From: Flavivirga eckloniae
Lineage (GTDB): Bacteria; Bacteroidota; Bacteroidia; Flavobacteriales; Flavobacteriaceae
Reading direction: 5' to 3'
Length of the DNA stretch: 64,000 bases
Assembly (NCBI RefSeq): GCF_002886045.1
Contig: NZ_CP025791.1
Location: 4,107,001-4,171,000, forward strand
This document shows, one piece after another, positions 53,970 through 63,369 of this stretch. Both the position numbers and the translations under genes were made by a program. Positions within the stretch are counted from its first letter, which is position 1; each line of letters begins with the position of its first letter. The notes beneath the pieces were generated by a model that did not search any database, had not been told where the DNA came from, and worked only from the letters and a program-made list of their open reading frames with translations.

Positions 53970-54338
53970 ATGGTACAGCAAGAATCAAGGTTAAAGGTAG
54001 CAGATAACACTGGAGCAAAAGAAGTATTAACAATACGTGTTCTAGGTGGTACTAAAAGAAGATACGCTTCTGTAGGAGACAAAATAGTTGTTTCTGTAAA
54101 AGATGCAACACCTAATGGAAACATTAAAAAAGGTGCTGTTTCTACAGCAGTAGTTGTTCGTACTAAAAAAGAAGTAAGAAGACCAGACGGATCTTATATT
54201 AGATTCGACGATAATGCGTGTGTTTTATTAAACCCAACGGGAGAGATGAGAGGAACACGTGTATTTGGTCCTGTTGCTAGAGAACTTCGTGATAAACAAT
54301 TCATGAAAATTGTATCATTAGCACCAGAGGTGCTTTAA
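53970..54338 (+). CDS. rplN: 50S ribosomal protein L14
   Basis: 122-aa intersubunit-bridge protein. Typical [38 protein letters not shown] and [21 protein letters not shown]. First gene of the classical spc cluster, 2 bases after rpsQ, so S10 and spc clusters are continuous. Confidence 0.97.
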   Translation: MVQQESRLKVADNTGAKEVLTIRVLGGTKRRYASVGDKIVVSVKDATPNGNIKKGAVSTAVVVRTKKEVRRPDGSYIRFDDNACVLLNPTGEMRGTRVFGPVARELRDKQFMKIVSLAPEVL

Positions 54339-54350
54339 TACATTATTAAG

Positions 54351-54662
54351 ATGACAAAGCTTAAAATAAAAACTGGAGATACTGTAAAAGTAATTGCTGG
54401 AGACCATAAAGGATCTGAAGGTAAAGTACAAAAGGTATTAATAGATAAGAACAAAGCGATTGTTGAGGGGGTAAACATGGTGAAGAAACACATGAAGCCT
54501 AGTGCACAAAACCCTCAAGGAGGAATCGTAGAGAAGGAAGCTGCTATTCACATTTCTAATTTATCATTGTTAACTTCAAAAGGAGAAACAACTAGAGTTG
54601 GATATAGAATAGAAGCCGATAAAAAAGTAAGATTTTCAACAAAATCTAATGAAGTAATATAG
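54351..54662 (+). CDS. rplX: 50S ribosomal protein L24
   Basis: 103-aa assembly initiator with an N-terminal KOW motif ([20 protein letters not shown], about residues 6-26) and [19 protein letters not shown]. Between L14 (12 bases) and L5 (2 bases). Confidence 0.97.
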   Translation: MTKLKIKTGDTVKVIAGDHKGSEGKVQKVLIDKNKAIVEGVNMVKKHMKPSAQNPQGGIVEKEAAIHISNLSLLTSKGETTRVGYRIEADKKVRFSTKSNEVI

Positions 54663-54664
54663 TT

Positions 54665-55216
54665 ATGGCATATTCACCTAGACTTAAAGAAGAGTATAAA
54701 AGCAGAGTAATTGCGGCTCTTACAGACGAATTTGGATATAAAAATGTAATGCAAGTTCCTAAACTTGAAAAGATAGTAATATCTAAAGGAGTAGGAGCAG
54801 CAGTAGCAGACAAAAAGTTAATCGACTACGCAGTAGAAGAATTAACTACTATATCTGGACAAAAAGCTATAGCAACATTGTCTAAAAAAGACGTTGCATC
54901 TTTTAAATTACGTAAAGGCATGCCAATTGGTGCTAAAGTTACTTTACGAGGCGAAAGAATGTATGAGTTTTTAGACCGTTTAGTTACTTCTGCCTTACCA
55001 CGTGTAAGAGATTTTAGCGGAATTAAAGCTACAGGATTCGACGGAAGAGGTAACTACAATTTAGGAGTTACTGAGCAAATTATATTTCCAGAGATTAATA
55101 TCGACAAGGTAAACAAAATCTCAGGTATGGATATTACATTTGTAACTTCTGCCGATACAGATAAAGAAGCAAAATCATTATTAACTGAATTAGGGTTACC
55201 TTTTCAAAAGAACTAA
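54665..55216 (+). CDS. rplE: 50S ribosomal protein L5
   Basis: 183-aa protein binding 5S rRNA and P-site tRNA. Conserved [18 protein letters not shown] and [18 protein letters not shown], and a family end region [20 protein letters not shown]. Spacing of 2 and 3 bases to its neighbours. Confidence 0.97.
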   Translation: MAYSPRLKEEYKSRVIAALTDEFGYKNVMQVPKLEKIVISKGVGAAVADKKLIDYAVEELTTISGQKAIATLSKKDVASFKLRKGMPIGAKVTLRGERMYEFLDRLVTSALPRVRDFSGIKATGFDGRGNYNLGVTEQIIFPEINIDKVNKISGMDITFVTSADTDKEAKSLLTELGLPFQKN

Positions 55217-55219
55217 GAT

Positions 55220-55489
55220 ATGGCTAAAGAATCAATGAAAGCCCGTGAGGTAAAAAGAGCTAAAACAGTAGCTAAGTATGCCGAAAAACGTAAAGCTCTT
55301 AAAGAAGCTGGCGATTATGAAGCATTACAAAAGTTACCAAAGAATGCTTCCCCAATTCGTATGCATAATAGATGTAAATTAACAGGGAGACCTAAAGGTT
55401 ATATGAGAGATTTTGGAATTTCTCGTGTTACGTTTAGAGAAATGGCTAATAAAGGTCTTATTCCTGGAGTTAGAAAAGCAAGTTGGTAA
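55220..55489 (+). CDS. rpsN: 30S ribosomal protein S14, zinc-free form
   Basis: 89-aa protein of the 30S head. The length and sequence ([20 protein letters not shown], then [20 protein letters not shown]) are those of the long C-minus form without the CxxC zinc ribbon; only one Cys is present. It lies between L5 and S8. A 68-base spacer with two small palindromes follows. Confidence 0.96.
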   Translation: MAKESMKAREVKRAKTVAKYAEKRKALKEAGDYEALQKLPKNASPIRMHNRCKLTGRPKGYMRDFGISRVTFREMANKGLIPGVRKASW

Positions 55490-55491
55490 TA

Positions 55492-55538
55492 TTATTTAAA
55501 TAATCAGATTTAAGGTTCGGGATAAACCGAAAACCAAA
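55492..55538. repeat. Two short palindromes between rpsN and rpsH
   Basis: ATTATTTAAATAAT just past the rpsN stop, then TTCGG/CCGAA around GATAAA (near 55516-55531). No T-run follows either. Possibly an mRNA-stability or autoregulation site; S8 is a known repressor of the spc genes in E. coli, but no match to its target can be claimed. Confidence 0.35.
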
Positions 55539-55557
55539 GTCACAAAATCAATTCATT

Positions 55558-55956
55558 ATGTACTCAGATCCAATTGCGGATTATTTAACAAGAATTAGAA
55601 ACGCAGTGCGTGCAAACCATAGAGTGGTTGAGATACCTGCATCTAATCTTAAAAAAGATATCACTAAAATATTATTCGAACAAGGATATATTTTAAGTTA
55701 TAAATTTGATGATTCTACTGTACAAGGAACTATTAAAATAGCGCTTAAGTACAACAAAGAAACAAAAGAACCAGTAATTAAAAAGCTTCAAAGAATTAGT
55801 ACACCAGGTTTACGTAAGTATGCTGGTGCTAACGATTTGCCTAGAATCCTTAATGGTCTTGGTATTGCTATTGTTTCAACTTCTCATGGAGTTATGACAG
55901 GTAAGCAAGCTAAAAGAGACAATGTAGGAGGAGAAGTTTTATGTTACGTTTACTAA
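55558..55956 (+). CDS. rpsH: 30S ribosomal protein S8
   Basis: 132-aa central-domain protein of 16S rRNA. DPIADYLTRIRNAVRANHRVV start, ISTPGLRKYAGANDLPRILNG, and GIAIVSTSHGVMTGKQA. The 68-base upstream spacer is larger than usual in the cluster. In E. coli S8 represses the spc cluster by binding mRNA near rplE. Confidence 0.97.
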   Translation: MYSDPIADYLTRIRNAVRANHRVVEIPASNLKKDITKILFEQGYILSYKFDDSTVQGTIKIALKYNKETKEPVIKKLQRISTPGLRKYAGANDLPRILNGLGIAIVSTSHGVMTGKQAKRDNVGGEVLCYVY

Positions 55957-55974
55957 TTTTAAAGCCGAGAAGAA

Positions 55975-56517
55975 ATGTCAAGAATAGGAAATAATCCAGT
56001 AGCCATTCCAGAAGGTGTAACAGTAGATGTTAAAGATAACGTTGTAACTGTAAAAGGAAAATTAGGAGAGTTAACTCAACATTATGATACTGTTGAGATA
56101 AAAGTAGAAGATGGAAATGTTTTAGTAACGCGTTCTTCTGATTCTAAAGATCAAAAAGCAAAACATGGTCTATACAGATCATTAATGCACAATATGATTG
56201 AAGGTGTATCTAAAGGGTGGACTAAAGAACTAGAATTGGTAGGTGTAGGTTATAGAGCATCTAACCAAGGACAAAAATTAGATTTAGCTTTAGGTTTTTC
56301 TCATAATATTGTTTTAAATATTGCTCCAGAAGTAAAAGTTGAAACAGTTTCAGAAAAAGGAAAGAACCCATTAGTAAAGTTAACATCATTCGATAAACAA
56401 CTTGTTGGTCAAGTAGCTGCAAAAATCCGCGGATTTAGAAAACCTGAGCCTTACAAAGGAAAAGGAATTAAGTTTGTTGGTGAAGAAATAAGAAGAAAAG
56501 CAGGTAAATCAGCTTAA
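55975..56517 (+). CDS. rplF: 50S ribosomal protein L6
   Basis: 180-aa protein near the factor-binding site. [20 protein letters not shown], then [20 protein letters not shown] and the C-terminal [20 protein letters not shown]. Eighteen bases after rpsH, ten before rplR. Confidence 0.97.
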   Translation: MSRIGNNPVAIPEGVTVDVKDNVVTVKGKLGELTQHYDTVEIKVEDGNVLVTRSSDSKDQKAKHGLYRSLMHNMIEGVSKGWTKELELVGVGYRASNQGQKLDLALGFSHNIVLNIAPEVKVETVSEKGKNPLVKLTSFDKQLVGQVAAKIRGFRKPEPYKGKGIKFVGEEIRRKAGKSA

Positions 56518-56527
56518 TAAATTAGTT

Positions 56528-56884
56528 ATGGCATTAACAAAGAATCAAAGAAGACTAAGAATTAAAAACAGAATCCGTAAGGTTGTTTCTGGTACAGAAG
56601 CTAGACCAAGATTGGCTGTTTTTAGAAGTAATAAAGAAATTTATGCTCAAATTGTAGATGACGTAACTGGTAAAACAATCAGTGCAGCATCTTCAAGAGA
56701 TAAAGATATTAGTTCTGCAAAAGGCACTAAATCAGAAATTGCTGCCCTAGTAGGAAAAGCACTTGGTGAGAAAGCTTTAAAAGCAGGTGTAGAAACAATC
56801 GCATTCGATAGAGGTGGTTATTTATATCACGGTAGAGTAAAATCATTAGCTGAAGGAGCTAGAGAAGCAGGACTTAAATTCTAG
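56528..56884 (+). CDS. rplR: 50S ribosomal protein L18
   Basis: 118-aa 5S rRNA-binding protein. [20 protein letters not shown] start with [20 protein letters not shown] and [20 protein letters not shown]. Located between L6 and S5 at short spacing. Confidence 0.97.
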   Translation: MALTKNQRRLRIKNRIRKVVSGTEARPRLAVFRSNKEIYAQIVDDVTGKTISAASSRDKDISSAKGTKSEIAALVGKALGEKALKAGVETIAFDRGGYLYHGRVKSLAEGAREAGLKF

Positions 56885-56890
56885 AATATT

Positions 56891-57415
56891 ATGTTTCAAA
56901 AATATAAAAGTGCAGAGTTAGTAAAACCAGGTGGATTAGATCTTAAGGATCGTTTGGTTGGTGTACAAAGAGTTACTAAAGTAACAAAAGGTGGTAGAGC
57001 GTTTGGTTTTTCAGCAATTGTTGTAGTTGGTGACGAAGCAGGTGTTGTAGGACAAGGTTTAGGTAAATCTAAAGATGTAGCTAGTGCAATAGCAAAAGCA
57101 GTTGAGGATGCTAAGAAAAACCTAGTTAGAATTCCTATTATAAAAGGAACATTACCACACGAACAAAAAGGTAAATACGGTGGAGCAAGAGTAAATATTA
57201 TTCCTGCTGCTCCTGGTACCGGAGTTATTGCTGGTGGAGCTGTTAGAACAGTTCTTGAGGCTGTTGGAGTACATGATGTACTATCAAAATCTCAAGGATC
57301 TTCAAACCCTCACAACGTTGTAAAAGCAACTTTTGATGCGTTATTACAATTAAGAGACGCCAATGTAATTGCTAGAGATAGAGGTATTTCACTTGAAAAG
57401 GTTTTTAACGCTTAA
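56891..57415 (+). CDS. rpsE: 30S ribosomal protein S5
   Basis: 174-aa protein shaping the mRNA tunnel and decoding fidelity. [40 protein letters not shown], and [19 protein letters not shown] are the S5 double-stranded-RNA-binding and C-terminal features. Six bases after rplR. Confidence 0.97.
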   Translation: MFQKYKSAELVKPGGLDLKDRLVGVQRVTKVTKGGRAFGFSAIVVVGDEAGVVGQGLGKSKDVASAIAKAVEDAKKNLVRIPIIKGTLPHEQKGKYGGARVNIIPAAPGTGVIAGGAVRTVLEAVGVHDVLSKSQGSSNPHNVVKATFDALLQLRDANVIARDRGISLEKVFNA

Positions 57416-57427
57416 TAAGAGACAGAG

Positions 57428-57610
57428 ATGGCAAAAATTAAAGTAAAAAAAGTTAAAAGCGCAATCAATCGTACACAAAGACAAAAAAGAACTTTAGAAG
57501 CTTTAGGTCTTAAAAAGATTGGTCAAGTAAAAGAGCATGAAGCAACACCAAATATTCTTGGTATGATTGCTAAAGTTTCACATTTAGTTTCTGTTGAAGA
57601 AGCAAAATAA
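57428..57610 (+). CDS. rpmD: 50S ribosomal protein L30
   Basis: 60-aa protein: MAKIKVKKVKSAINRTQRQK and TLEALGLKKIGQVKEHEATP are diagnostic. Between S5 and L15 as in the classical spc order. The stop at 57610 is 13 bases before the L15 start. Confidence 0.95.
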   Translation: MAKIKVKKVKSAINRTQRQKRTLEALGLKKIGQVKEHEATPNILGMIAKVSHLVSVEEAK

Positions 57611-57623
57611 TATAAAACTGAAA

Positions 57624-58076
57624 ATGGATTTAAGTAATTTAAAACCTGCAGAAGGTTCAGTAAAAAATCAAGGGAAGAGAATAGGTAGAGGACAAGGTTC
57701 TGGAAAAGGTGGTACTGCTACACGTGGTCACAAAGGAGCTAAATCTCGTTCTGGTTATTCTAAGAAACTAGGATTTGAAGGTGGTCAAATGCCGATTCAA
57801 AGACGTGTTCCTAAATTTGGTTTTACTAATATAAACCGTGTTGAATATCAAGGTGTTAATTTAGATACTTTACAACAATTGGTTGATGATAAGAAAATAA
57901 AAGATACCGTAGATTTTGATACGTTATACTCTAATCGTTTAGCTGGAAAGAATGATTTAGTTAAGATTTTGGGTAGAGGTGAATTGAAAGCAAAATTAAA
58001 AGTATCTGCACATAAATTTACAGCTTCAGCAAAAGCAGCTATTGAAGCAGCAGGCGGAGAAGCAATAACATTATAA
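57624..58076 (+). CDS. rplO: 50S ribosomal protein L15
   Basis: 150-aa late-assembly protein with a long glycine/lysine-rich N-terminal arm. MDLSNLKPAEGSVKNQGKR, GRGQGSGKGGTATRGHKGAK and GFEGGQMPIQRRVPKFGF are typical. The ATG at 57624 is the real start; the frame is open upstream to 57594 inside rpmD. Confidence 0.96.
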   Translation: MDLSNLKPAEGSVKNQGKRIGRGQGSGKGGTATRGHKGAKSRSGYSKKLGFEGGQMPIQRRVPKFGFTNINRVEYQGVNLDTLQQLVDDKKIKDTVDFDTLYSNRLAGKNDLVKILGRGELKAKLKVSAHKFTASAKAAIEAAGGEAITL

Positions 58077-58091
58077 GACCATATTAAAAGT

Positions 58092-59444
58092 ATGAAGTTT
58101 ATAGAATCGTTAAAAAATGTTTGGAAAATTGAGGAACTAAGAAACAGAATCATAGTTACACTAGGTCTGTTATTAGTATATCGTTTCGGAACCCAGGTAA
58201 CATTACCAGGAGTTGATGCTGCACAATTAGCAGCATTAGGAGACAAAACTAGCACAGGTTTGTTAGGATTACTTAGCCAGTTTACTGGAGGAGCTTTTTC
58301 TAGAGCATCTGTGTTTGCCTTAGGTATTATGCCTTACATTTCTGCTTCTATTGTAGTACAATTAATGGGTATAGCTATTCCTTATTTGCAAAAACTGCAA
58401 AAAGAAGGAGCCAGTGGACAAAAGAAAGTTACTCAGATTACACGTTGGTTAACAATTGCAATTTGTTTATTACAAGCACCTGGTTATTTAGCAAGTTTAC
58501 CTAGTTTGGGTGTGCCTCAAAGTGCCTTTTTATTAGGAACGGGACCTCTATTCTATTTTTCATCTGTAAGTATCCTGGTTACAGGCTGTATTTTTGCCAT
58601 GTGGTTAGGAGAAAAGATTACAGATAAAGGTATAGGTAATGGAATTTCTTTATTGATCATGGTAGGTATTATTGCAACATTACCGCAATCGTTTATTCAA
58701 AATGCAGCTACCAGATTAGAAGGTAATAACGTTATGCTTATCCTTTTCGAATTGGTTATTTGGTTTGTTATTATTCTAGTTACGATTATGCTTGTTATGG
58801 CGGTTAGAAAAATAGCAGTACAATATGCAAGAAGAACAGCTTCTGGTGGTTATGAAAAGAGCGCCATGGCTGGTTCAAGACAATATATTCCATTAAGGCT
58901 TAATGCCTCTGGAGTAATGCCTATTATATTTGCTCAAGCTATTATGTTTGTGCCGGGTATGATAGGAGGTACAGATCTATTAAAAGATTCAACTGTTGGA
59001 GCTTGGTTAGTTACTAACCTTGGTCCTGCAAGTATGTTTGGTTTTTGGTACAACGTAGTATTCGCTTTATTAATCATAGTATTTACATATTTCTATACAG
59101 CGATTACTGTACCAACAAATAAAATGGCTGATGATTTAAAGCGTAGTGGTGGTTTTATTCCTGGCATTCGTCCAGGTTCTGAAACATCAGAATATCTAGA
59201 TAAGATAATGTCTCAGATAACTTTACCAGGATCTATATTTTTGGCATTAATTGCTGTGTTCCCAGCGTTTATTGTTAAACTTATGGATGTACAACAAGGT
59301 TGGGCATTGTTCTTCGGAGGAACCTCATTATTGATCATGGTTGGAGTTGCAATTGACACTATGCAGCAAGTAAATTCATATTTGTTAAATAGACATTATG
59401 ATGGCTTGATGAAAACTGGTAAAAATAGAAAAGCTAGCGCTTAA
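58092..59444 (+). CDS. secY: Preprotein translocase subunit SecY
   Basis: 450-aa membrane channel of the Sec translocon, ten predicted helices. N-terminal [20 protein letters not shown], the plug and helix-2 segment [20 protein letters not shown], the cytoplasmic loops with [15 protein letters not shown] basic residues ([16 protein letters not shown]), and helix-7/8 [16 protein letters not shown]. Signal-peptide cleavage is not expected. Follows L15 by 15 bases. adk and map, which often follow secY, are not here; infA comes directly after 11 bases. Confidence 0.97.
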   Translation: MKFIESLKNVWKIEELRNRIIVTLGLLLVYRFGTQVTLPGVDAAQLAALGDKTSTGLLGLLSQFTGGAFSRASVFALGIMPYISASIVVQLMGIAIPYLQKLQKEGASGQKKVTQITRWLTIAICLLQAPGYLASLPSLGVPQSAFLLGTGPLFYFSSVSILVTGCIFAMWLGEKITDKGIGNGISLLIMVGIIATLPQSFIQNAATRLEGNNVMLILFELVIWFVIILVTIMLVMAVRKIAVQYARRTASGGYEKSAMAGSRQYIPLRLNASGVMPIIFAQAIMFVPGMIGGTDLLKDSTVGAWLVTNLGPASMFGFWYNVVFALLIIVFTYFYTAITVPTNKMADDLKRSGGFIPGIRPGSETSEYLDKIMSQITLPGSIFLALIAVFPAFIVKLMDVQQGWALFFGGTSLLIMVGVAIDTMQQVNSYLLNRHYDGLMKTGKNRKASA

Positions 59445-59455
59445 TATTATATACT

Positions 59456-59671
59456 ATGGCAAAACAGGCAGCAATAGAACAAGACGGAACAATTATAGAG
59501 GCATTATCTAATGCGATGTTTCGTGTTGAATTAGAAAATGGTCACATTGTGACGGCACATATTTCTGGTAAAATGCGTATGCATTATATTAAGTTGTTAC
59601 CAGGAGATAAAGTGAAATTAGAAATGAGTCCTTACGATTTAACTAAGGCTCGAATAACTTATAGGTACTAA
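59456..59671 (+). CDS. infA: Translation initiation factor IF-1
   Basis: 71-aa OB-fold factor that sits in the A site during initiation. [40 protein letters not shown] and [21 protein letters not shown] are diagnostic. Eleven bases after secY and 71 before rpmJ; the spacer to rpmJ is a heptad array. Confidence 0.97.
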   Translation: MAKQAAIEQDGTIIEALSNAMFRVELENGHIVTAHISGKMRMHYIKLLPGDKVKLEMSPYDLTKARITYRY

Positions 59672-59675
59672 AAAG

Positions 59676-59738
59676 TTCAAAATTCAGAGTTTAAAATTTT
59701 AGAGTTGAACCTTGAATTTAGAATATTGAATATTGAAT
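59676..59738 (+). repeat. Heptad array between infA and rpmJ, opposite halves
   Basis: Nine 7-base units in phase. The first are TTCAAAA-type (59676-59696), the middle is mixed, and the last four are TTGAAT-type (59711-59738). Since TTGAA is the reverse complement of TTCAA, the two halves can pair. It fills almost all of the spacer. Confidence 0.7.
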
Positions 59739-59742
59739 TATT

Positions 59743-59859
59743 ATGAAAGTAAGAGCATCACTTAAAAAAAGAAGTGCAGATTGTAAAATCGTACGAAGAA
59801 AAGGTAGACTTTACGTTATAAACAAAAAGAATCCTAGATTTAAACAAAGACAAGGGTAA
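59743..59859 (+). CDS. rpmJ: 50S ribosomal protein L36, reduced-zinc form
   Basis: 38-aa protein, too short for most gene tracks. Reads [20 protein letters not shown] then [18 protein letters not shown] and ends in TAA at 59859. This is the alternative L36 form: the CxxC-C-H zinc set is lost, with a single Cys at position 14. It lies directly before rpsM (2 bases), as in most alpha/spc junctions, and after a 71-base heptad spacer. Confidence 0.96.
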   Translation: MKVRASLKKRSADCKIVRRKGRLYVINKKNPRFKQRQG

Positions 59860-59861
59860 TT

Positions 59862-60236
59862 ATGGCAAGAATTGCAGGTGTAGACATACCAAAAAACAAA
59901 AGAGGAGTAATCTCTTTAACTTATATCTATGGAATAGGTAGAAGTAGAGCAAAAGAAATTTTAGCAGCGGCTAAGGTTGACGAGAGTATTAAAGTTCAAG
60001 ATTGGAACGACGACCAAATTAGTGGTATTCGTGAAGCTGTTGGAACATTTACAATCGAAGGTGAATTACGTTCTGAAACTCAATTGAACATTAAGCGATT
60101 AATGGATATTGGATGTTACAGAGGTATTCGTCATAGATCTGGTCTTCCATTAAGAGGTCAACGTACTAAAAATAACTCCAGAACTAGAAAAGGTAGAAGA
60201 AAGACTGTTGCTAACAAGAAAAAAGCAACTAAATAA
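59862..60236 (+). CDS. rpsM: 30S ribosomal protein S13
   Basis: 124-aa head protein contacting the 50S subunit and P-site t[42 protein letters not shown], and [20 protein letters not shown] are typical, with a basic tail. Two bases after rpmJ, 100 before rpsK. Confidence 0.97.
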   Translation: MARIAGVDIPKNKRGVISLTYIYGIGRSRAKEILAAAKVDESIKVQDWNDDQISGIREAVGTFTIEGELRSETQLNIKRLMDIGCYRGIRHRSGLPLRGQRTKNNSRTRKGRRKTVANKKKATK

Positions 60237-60245
60237 AATAAAAGT

Positions 60246-60332
60246 CATTAGTATTTAGTCGTTAGATGGAATCTGTTTGAAATGTAAAAGTTTAGGATTC
60301 TAATACTAACAACTAACAACTAGAAACTAAGA
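60246..60332 (+). repeat. Two opposed heptad arrays between rpsM and rpsK
   Basis: TTAG every 7 bases at 60248, 60255 and 60262, then CTAA (once CTAG) every 7 bases at 60306, 60313, 60320 and 60327. CTAA is the reverse complement of TTAG, so the 3' array can pair with the 5' one around about 40 bases. It runs to within four bases of the rpsK ATG. Confidence 0.7.
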
Positions 60333-60336
60333 AGAT

Positions 60337-60720
60337 ATGGCAAAAACAAGTACAAAAAAACGTAAAGTTATTGTAGATTCTATTGGTGAAGCACATGTTA
60401 CCGCTTCTTTCAATAACATTATTATTTCACTTACCAATAAAAAAGGAGACGTAATTTCATGGTCTTCTGCTGGTAAGATGGGATTTAGAGGTTCTAAGAA
60501 AAACACACCTTACGCTGCTCAATTAGCCGCTGAAGATGCTGCATCTGTAGCACAAGAAGCAGGCCTAAAGAAAGTAAAGGTTTATGTTAAAGGACCTGGA
60601 AATGGTAGAGAATCTGCTATTCGTTCTATCCACAATGCCGGTATAGAAGTAACAGAAATTATTGATGTTACACCATTACCACATAATGGATGTCGCCCTC
60701 CAAAACGTAGAAGAGTTTAA
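60337..60720 (+). CDS. rpsK: 30S ribosomal protein S11
   Basis: 127-aa platform protein near the E-site m[43 protein letters not shown], and the highly conserved [11 protein letters not shown] end. Follows S13 after a 100-base spacer. A terminator-like hairpin lies 87 bases downstream. Confidence 0.97.
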   Translation: MAKTSTKKRKVIVDSIGEAHVTASFNNIIISLTNKKGDVISWSSAGKMGFRGSKKNTPYAAQLAAEDAASVAQEAGLKKVKVYVKGPGNGRESAIRSIHNAGIEVTEIIDVTPLPHNGCRPPKRRRV

Positions 60721-60806
60721 CAAATAACGATATTAAGTTTGCAATTTTTTTGATAATAAATTGAGAACTTCCCGGAACTAAGTTGAAGGGTAAATAATCG
60801 TAGATA

Positions 60807-60846
60807 AAATTAATATCATCTGAATCTCAGATGGTATTAATTTTTT
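60807..60846 (+). terminator. Terminator between rpsK and rpsD
   Basis: AAATTAATATCATCTGA (60807-60823) pairs with TCAGATGGTATTAATTT (60827-60843) with one G-U pair and a 3-base loop, then six T. Very strong for an internal position. Four bases later a -7-like box starts. Confidence 0.8.
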
Positions 60847-60849
60847 GCA

Positions 60850-60857
60850 TAAATTTG
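60850..60857 (+). promoter_or_regulatory. -7-like element before rpsD
   Basis: TAAATTTG matches TAnnTTTG directly after the terminator and would start a separate rpsD-rpoA-rplQ transcript with a leader of about 95 bases. A standard -33 TTG was not found at the proper spacing. Confidence 0.5.
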
Positions 60858-60960
60858 CAAACTGAAAAATTAATAACAAGTATCAAACGAGAGATCAAAA
60901 GGTTATCGAAGGATAAGATTAAGACCTTAATTCATAATCACTCTCACAAACAAATTTAAG

Positions 60961-61566
60961 ATGGCAAGATATACTGGTCCTAAAACAAAAATAGCTCGTA
61001 AATTCGGTGAAGCTATATTCGGAGACGATAAGTCTTTTGAAAAAAGAAATTACCCTCCAGGTCAACACGGAAACAACAGAAGACGTGGAAAAAAATCTGA
61101 ATACGCAATCCAGTTAATGGAAAAACAAAAAGCTAAATATACTTACGGTATTTTAGAGCGTCAATTTAGAGGATTGTTTAAAAAAGCAAGAGCTGCACAA
61201 GGTATTACCGGTGAAGTTTTATTACAACTATGTGAGTCTAGATTAGACAACGTAGTATACAGAATGGGAATTTCCCCTTCTAGAAGTGGTGCAAGACAAT
61301 TAGTATCTCACAGACACATTACTGTAAATGGAGAGTTGGTAAATATACCTTCTTATCAATTAAAAGCAGGAGATGTTGTTGCTGTAAGAGAAAAATCAAA
61401 ATCACTTGAGGCTATTGCGAGATCTTTATCGAACTCAAGCCACGTATATGAGTGGATTACTTGGAATGATGATACTAAGCAAGGAACTTATGTTTCTGTT
61501 CCTGCTAGAATTCAAATTCCAGAAAACATAAACGAACAATTCATCGTCGAATTATATTCTAAATAA
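60961..61566 (+). CDS. rpsD: 30S ribosomal protein S4, zinc-free form
   Basis: 201-aa primary-binding protein and fidelity factor. [40 protein letters not shown] and the S4 domain [20 protein letters not shown] are typical. The N-terminal zinc cysteines of the C-plus form are absent. In other bacteria S4 represses the alpha operon by binding mRNA upstream of rpsM; here the long 240-base leader before rpsD is the candidate place. Confidence 0.97.
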   Translation: MARYTGPKTKIARKFGEAIFGDDKSFEKRNYPPGQHGNNRRRGKKSEYAIQLMEKQKAKYTYGILERQFRGLFKKARAAQGITGEVLLQLCESRLDNVVYRMGISPSRSGARQLVSHRHITVNGELVNIPSYQLKAGDVVAVREKSKSLEAIARSLSNSSHVYEWITWNDDTKQGTYVSVPARIQIPENINEQFIVELYSK

Positions 61567-61661
61567 TAAATTAATCACATTGGTATTTGGCCAAAGGATT
61601 TATTAGTCTTCTTCAAACTTTTAGATCGCGCAACCAAATAACAATTAAAACGAAGAACAAT

Positions 61662-62654
61662 ATGGCAGTATTTAATTTTCAGAAGCCCGACAAAGTAATC
61701 ATGATTGATTCAACAGATTTTGAAGGCAAATTCGAATTTCGCCCTTTAGAACCTGGTTATGGATTAACAGTAGGAAACGCTCTAAGAAGAGTTTTACTTT
61801 CTTCTTTAGAAGGATTTGCAATCACATCAGTTAGAATTGAAGGTGTAGATCATGAGTTTTCTGCAATTGCTGGGGTAGTTGAAGATGTTACAGAAATCAT
61901 TTTGAATTTAAAACAAGTACGTTTTAAAAGACAAATTGATGATATTGATAATGAATCAATCTCGATTTCAATTTCTGGTCAAGACAGAATTACAGCTGGG
62001 GATTTTCAAAAATTCATTTCAGGATTCCAAGTATTAAATACAGAATTAGTTATCTGTAACTTAGATCCTAAGGTTAATTTTAATTTGGAAATTACTATTG
62101 AAAAAGGTAGAGGTTATGTTCCTGCAGAAGAAAATAAGAAAGCTGCTGCACCAATAGGAACGATCTTTACAGATTCAATATACACACCAATAAAGAATGT
62201 TAAGTATAGTATTGAGAACTATCGTGTAGAGCAAAAAACCGATTACGAAAAATTAGTTTTTGAGATTATTACAGATGGTTCAATTACACCACAAGATGCC
62301 TTAACAGAAGCAGCTAAAACGTTAATTCACCACTTCATGTTATTCTCTGATGAGCGTATCACTTTAGAAGCTGATGAAATTGCACAAACTGAAACATACG
62401 ATGAGGAATCATTACATATGAGACAGTTGCTTAAAACTAAGTTAATCGATATGGATTTATCTGTACGTGCGCTTAACTGTTTAAAAGCTGCAGAAGTTGA
62501 TACTTTAGGAGATTTAGTATCATTCAACAAAAACGATTTAATGAAATTCAGAAACTTCGGTAAGAAGTCTTTAACAGAACTAGAAGAACTAGTAAACGTT
62601 AAAGGATTAAATTTCGGAATGGATTTAAGCAAATATAAATTAGATAAAGACTAA
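61662..62654 (+). CDS. rpoA: RNA polymerase subunit alpha
   Basis: 330-aa subunit. The N-terminal assembly domain has [20 protein letters not shown] (about residues 23-42) with the conserved GNALRRVLL, and the C-terminal domain (CTD) has [20 protein letters not shown] and [13 protein letters not shown], the UP-element contact helix-hairpin-helix. The ATG at 61662 fits the family; the frame is open back to 61587. Ninety-five bases after rpsD. Confidence 0.97.
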   Translation: MAVFNFQKPDKVIMIDSTDFEGKFEFRPLEPGYGLTVGNALRRVLLSSLEGFAITSVRIEGVDHEFSAIAGVVEDVTEIILNLKQVRFKRQIDDIDNESISISISGQDRITAGDFQKFISGFQVLNTELVICNLDPKVNFNLEITIEKGRGYVPAEENKKAAAPIGTIFTDSIYTPIKNVKYSIENYRVEQKTDYEKLVFEIITDGSITPQDALTEAAKTLIHHFMLFSDERITLEADEIAQTETYDEESLHMRQLLKTKLIDMDLSVRALNCLKAAEVDTLGDLVSFNKNDLMKFRNFGKKSLTELEELVNVKGLNFGMDLSKYKLDKD

Positions 62655-62657
62655 CAA

Positions 62658-62733
62658 TTTTAGATTTTAGAATGACGTATTAAAAAGGGTCAAATTTCTC
62701 AAATCAAAAATCGTAAATCAAGAATCATAAATC
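62658..62733 (+). repeat. Opposed heptad arrays between rpoA and rplQ
   Basis: TTTTAGA twice (62658-62671), then five units with AATC fixed every 7 bases (62699-62733). GATT in the first array is the reverse complement of AATC in the second. The spacer is 150 bases in total and has no other feature besides this. Confidence 0.65.
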
Positions 62734-62804
62734 AAAAAATAACTCCTTTATAGTTTGCTCCTCAATAATGGGTAGTAGCAAGATAAAGGTTTAAAACAAA
62801 TGTC

Positions 62805-63284
62805 ATGAGACACGGAAAAAAATTCAATCATTTAGGTAGAAAAACAGCTCACAGAAAATCAATGTTAGCTAATATGGCTTGTTCTTTAATAGAACACAAG
62901 CGTATTAATACAACGGTTGCCAAAGCAAAAGCTTTAAAGCAATTTGTTGAGCCTATGATTACAAAATCTAAGGAAGACACGACTCACAACAGACGTATTG
63001 TAATGTCTCGTCTTAGACAAAAAGAAGCAGTTGCAGAATTATTTAGAGATGTAGCAGCTAAAGTTGCAGATCGTCCAGGAGGTTACACAAGAATTATTAA
63101 GCTTGGTAATCGTTTAGGAGATAATGCAGATATGGCTATGATAGAGCTTGTAGATTACAACGAAATTTACAACGCTGGCAAGCAGAAAGCTAAGAAAACA
63201 ACAAGAAGAAGTAGAAGAGGTGGTGCCAAGCCAGCTGCTGCTCCGGCCGTTGAGACTAAAGCAACAAACGAAGAGGAAGAATAA
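62805..63284 (+). CDS. rplQ: 50S ribosomal protein L17
   Basis: 159-aa protein; longer than the E. coli form through a C-terminal Lys/Arg/Ala-rich tail of about 40 residues ([20 protein letters not shown]). The core has [20 protein letters not shown] and [16 protein letters not shown] helix (here [14 protein letters not shown]). Last gene of the ribosomal cluster, followed by a strong terminator. Confidence 0.97.
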   Translation: MRHGKKFNHLGRKTAHRKSMLANMACSLIEHKRINTTVAKAKALKQFVEPMITKSKEDTTHNRRIVMSRLRQKEAVAELFRDVAAKVADRPGGYTRIIKLGNRLGDNADMAMIELVDYNEIYNAGKQKAKKTTRRSRRGGAKPAAAPAVETKATNEEEE

Positions 63285-63308
63285 ATGTTAATAAGCATTT
63301 GAAATATT

Positions 63309-63341
63309 AAGGATAAACTATTTTAGTTTATCCTTTTTTTT
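63309..63341 (+). terminator. Terminator after rplQ
   Basis: AAGGATAAACTA (63309-63320) and TAGTTTATCCTT (63324-63335) pair perfectly with a 3-base loop, followed by six more T. It ends the ribosomal operon 25 bases after the rplQ stop. Confidence 0.92.
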
Positions 63342-63369
63342 ATGCAATTTTGCTAAACTTTTGAAAAAT

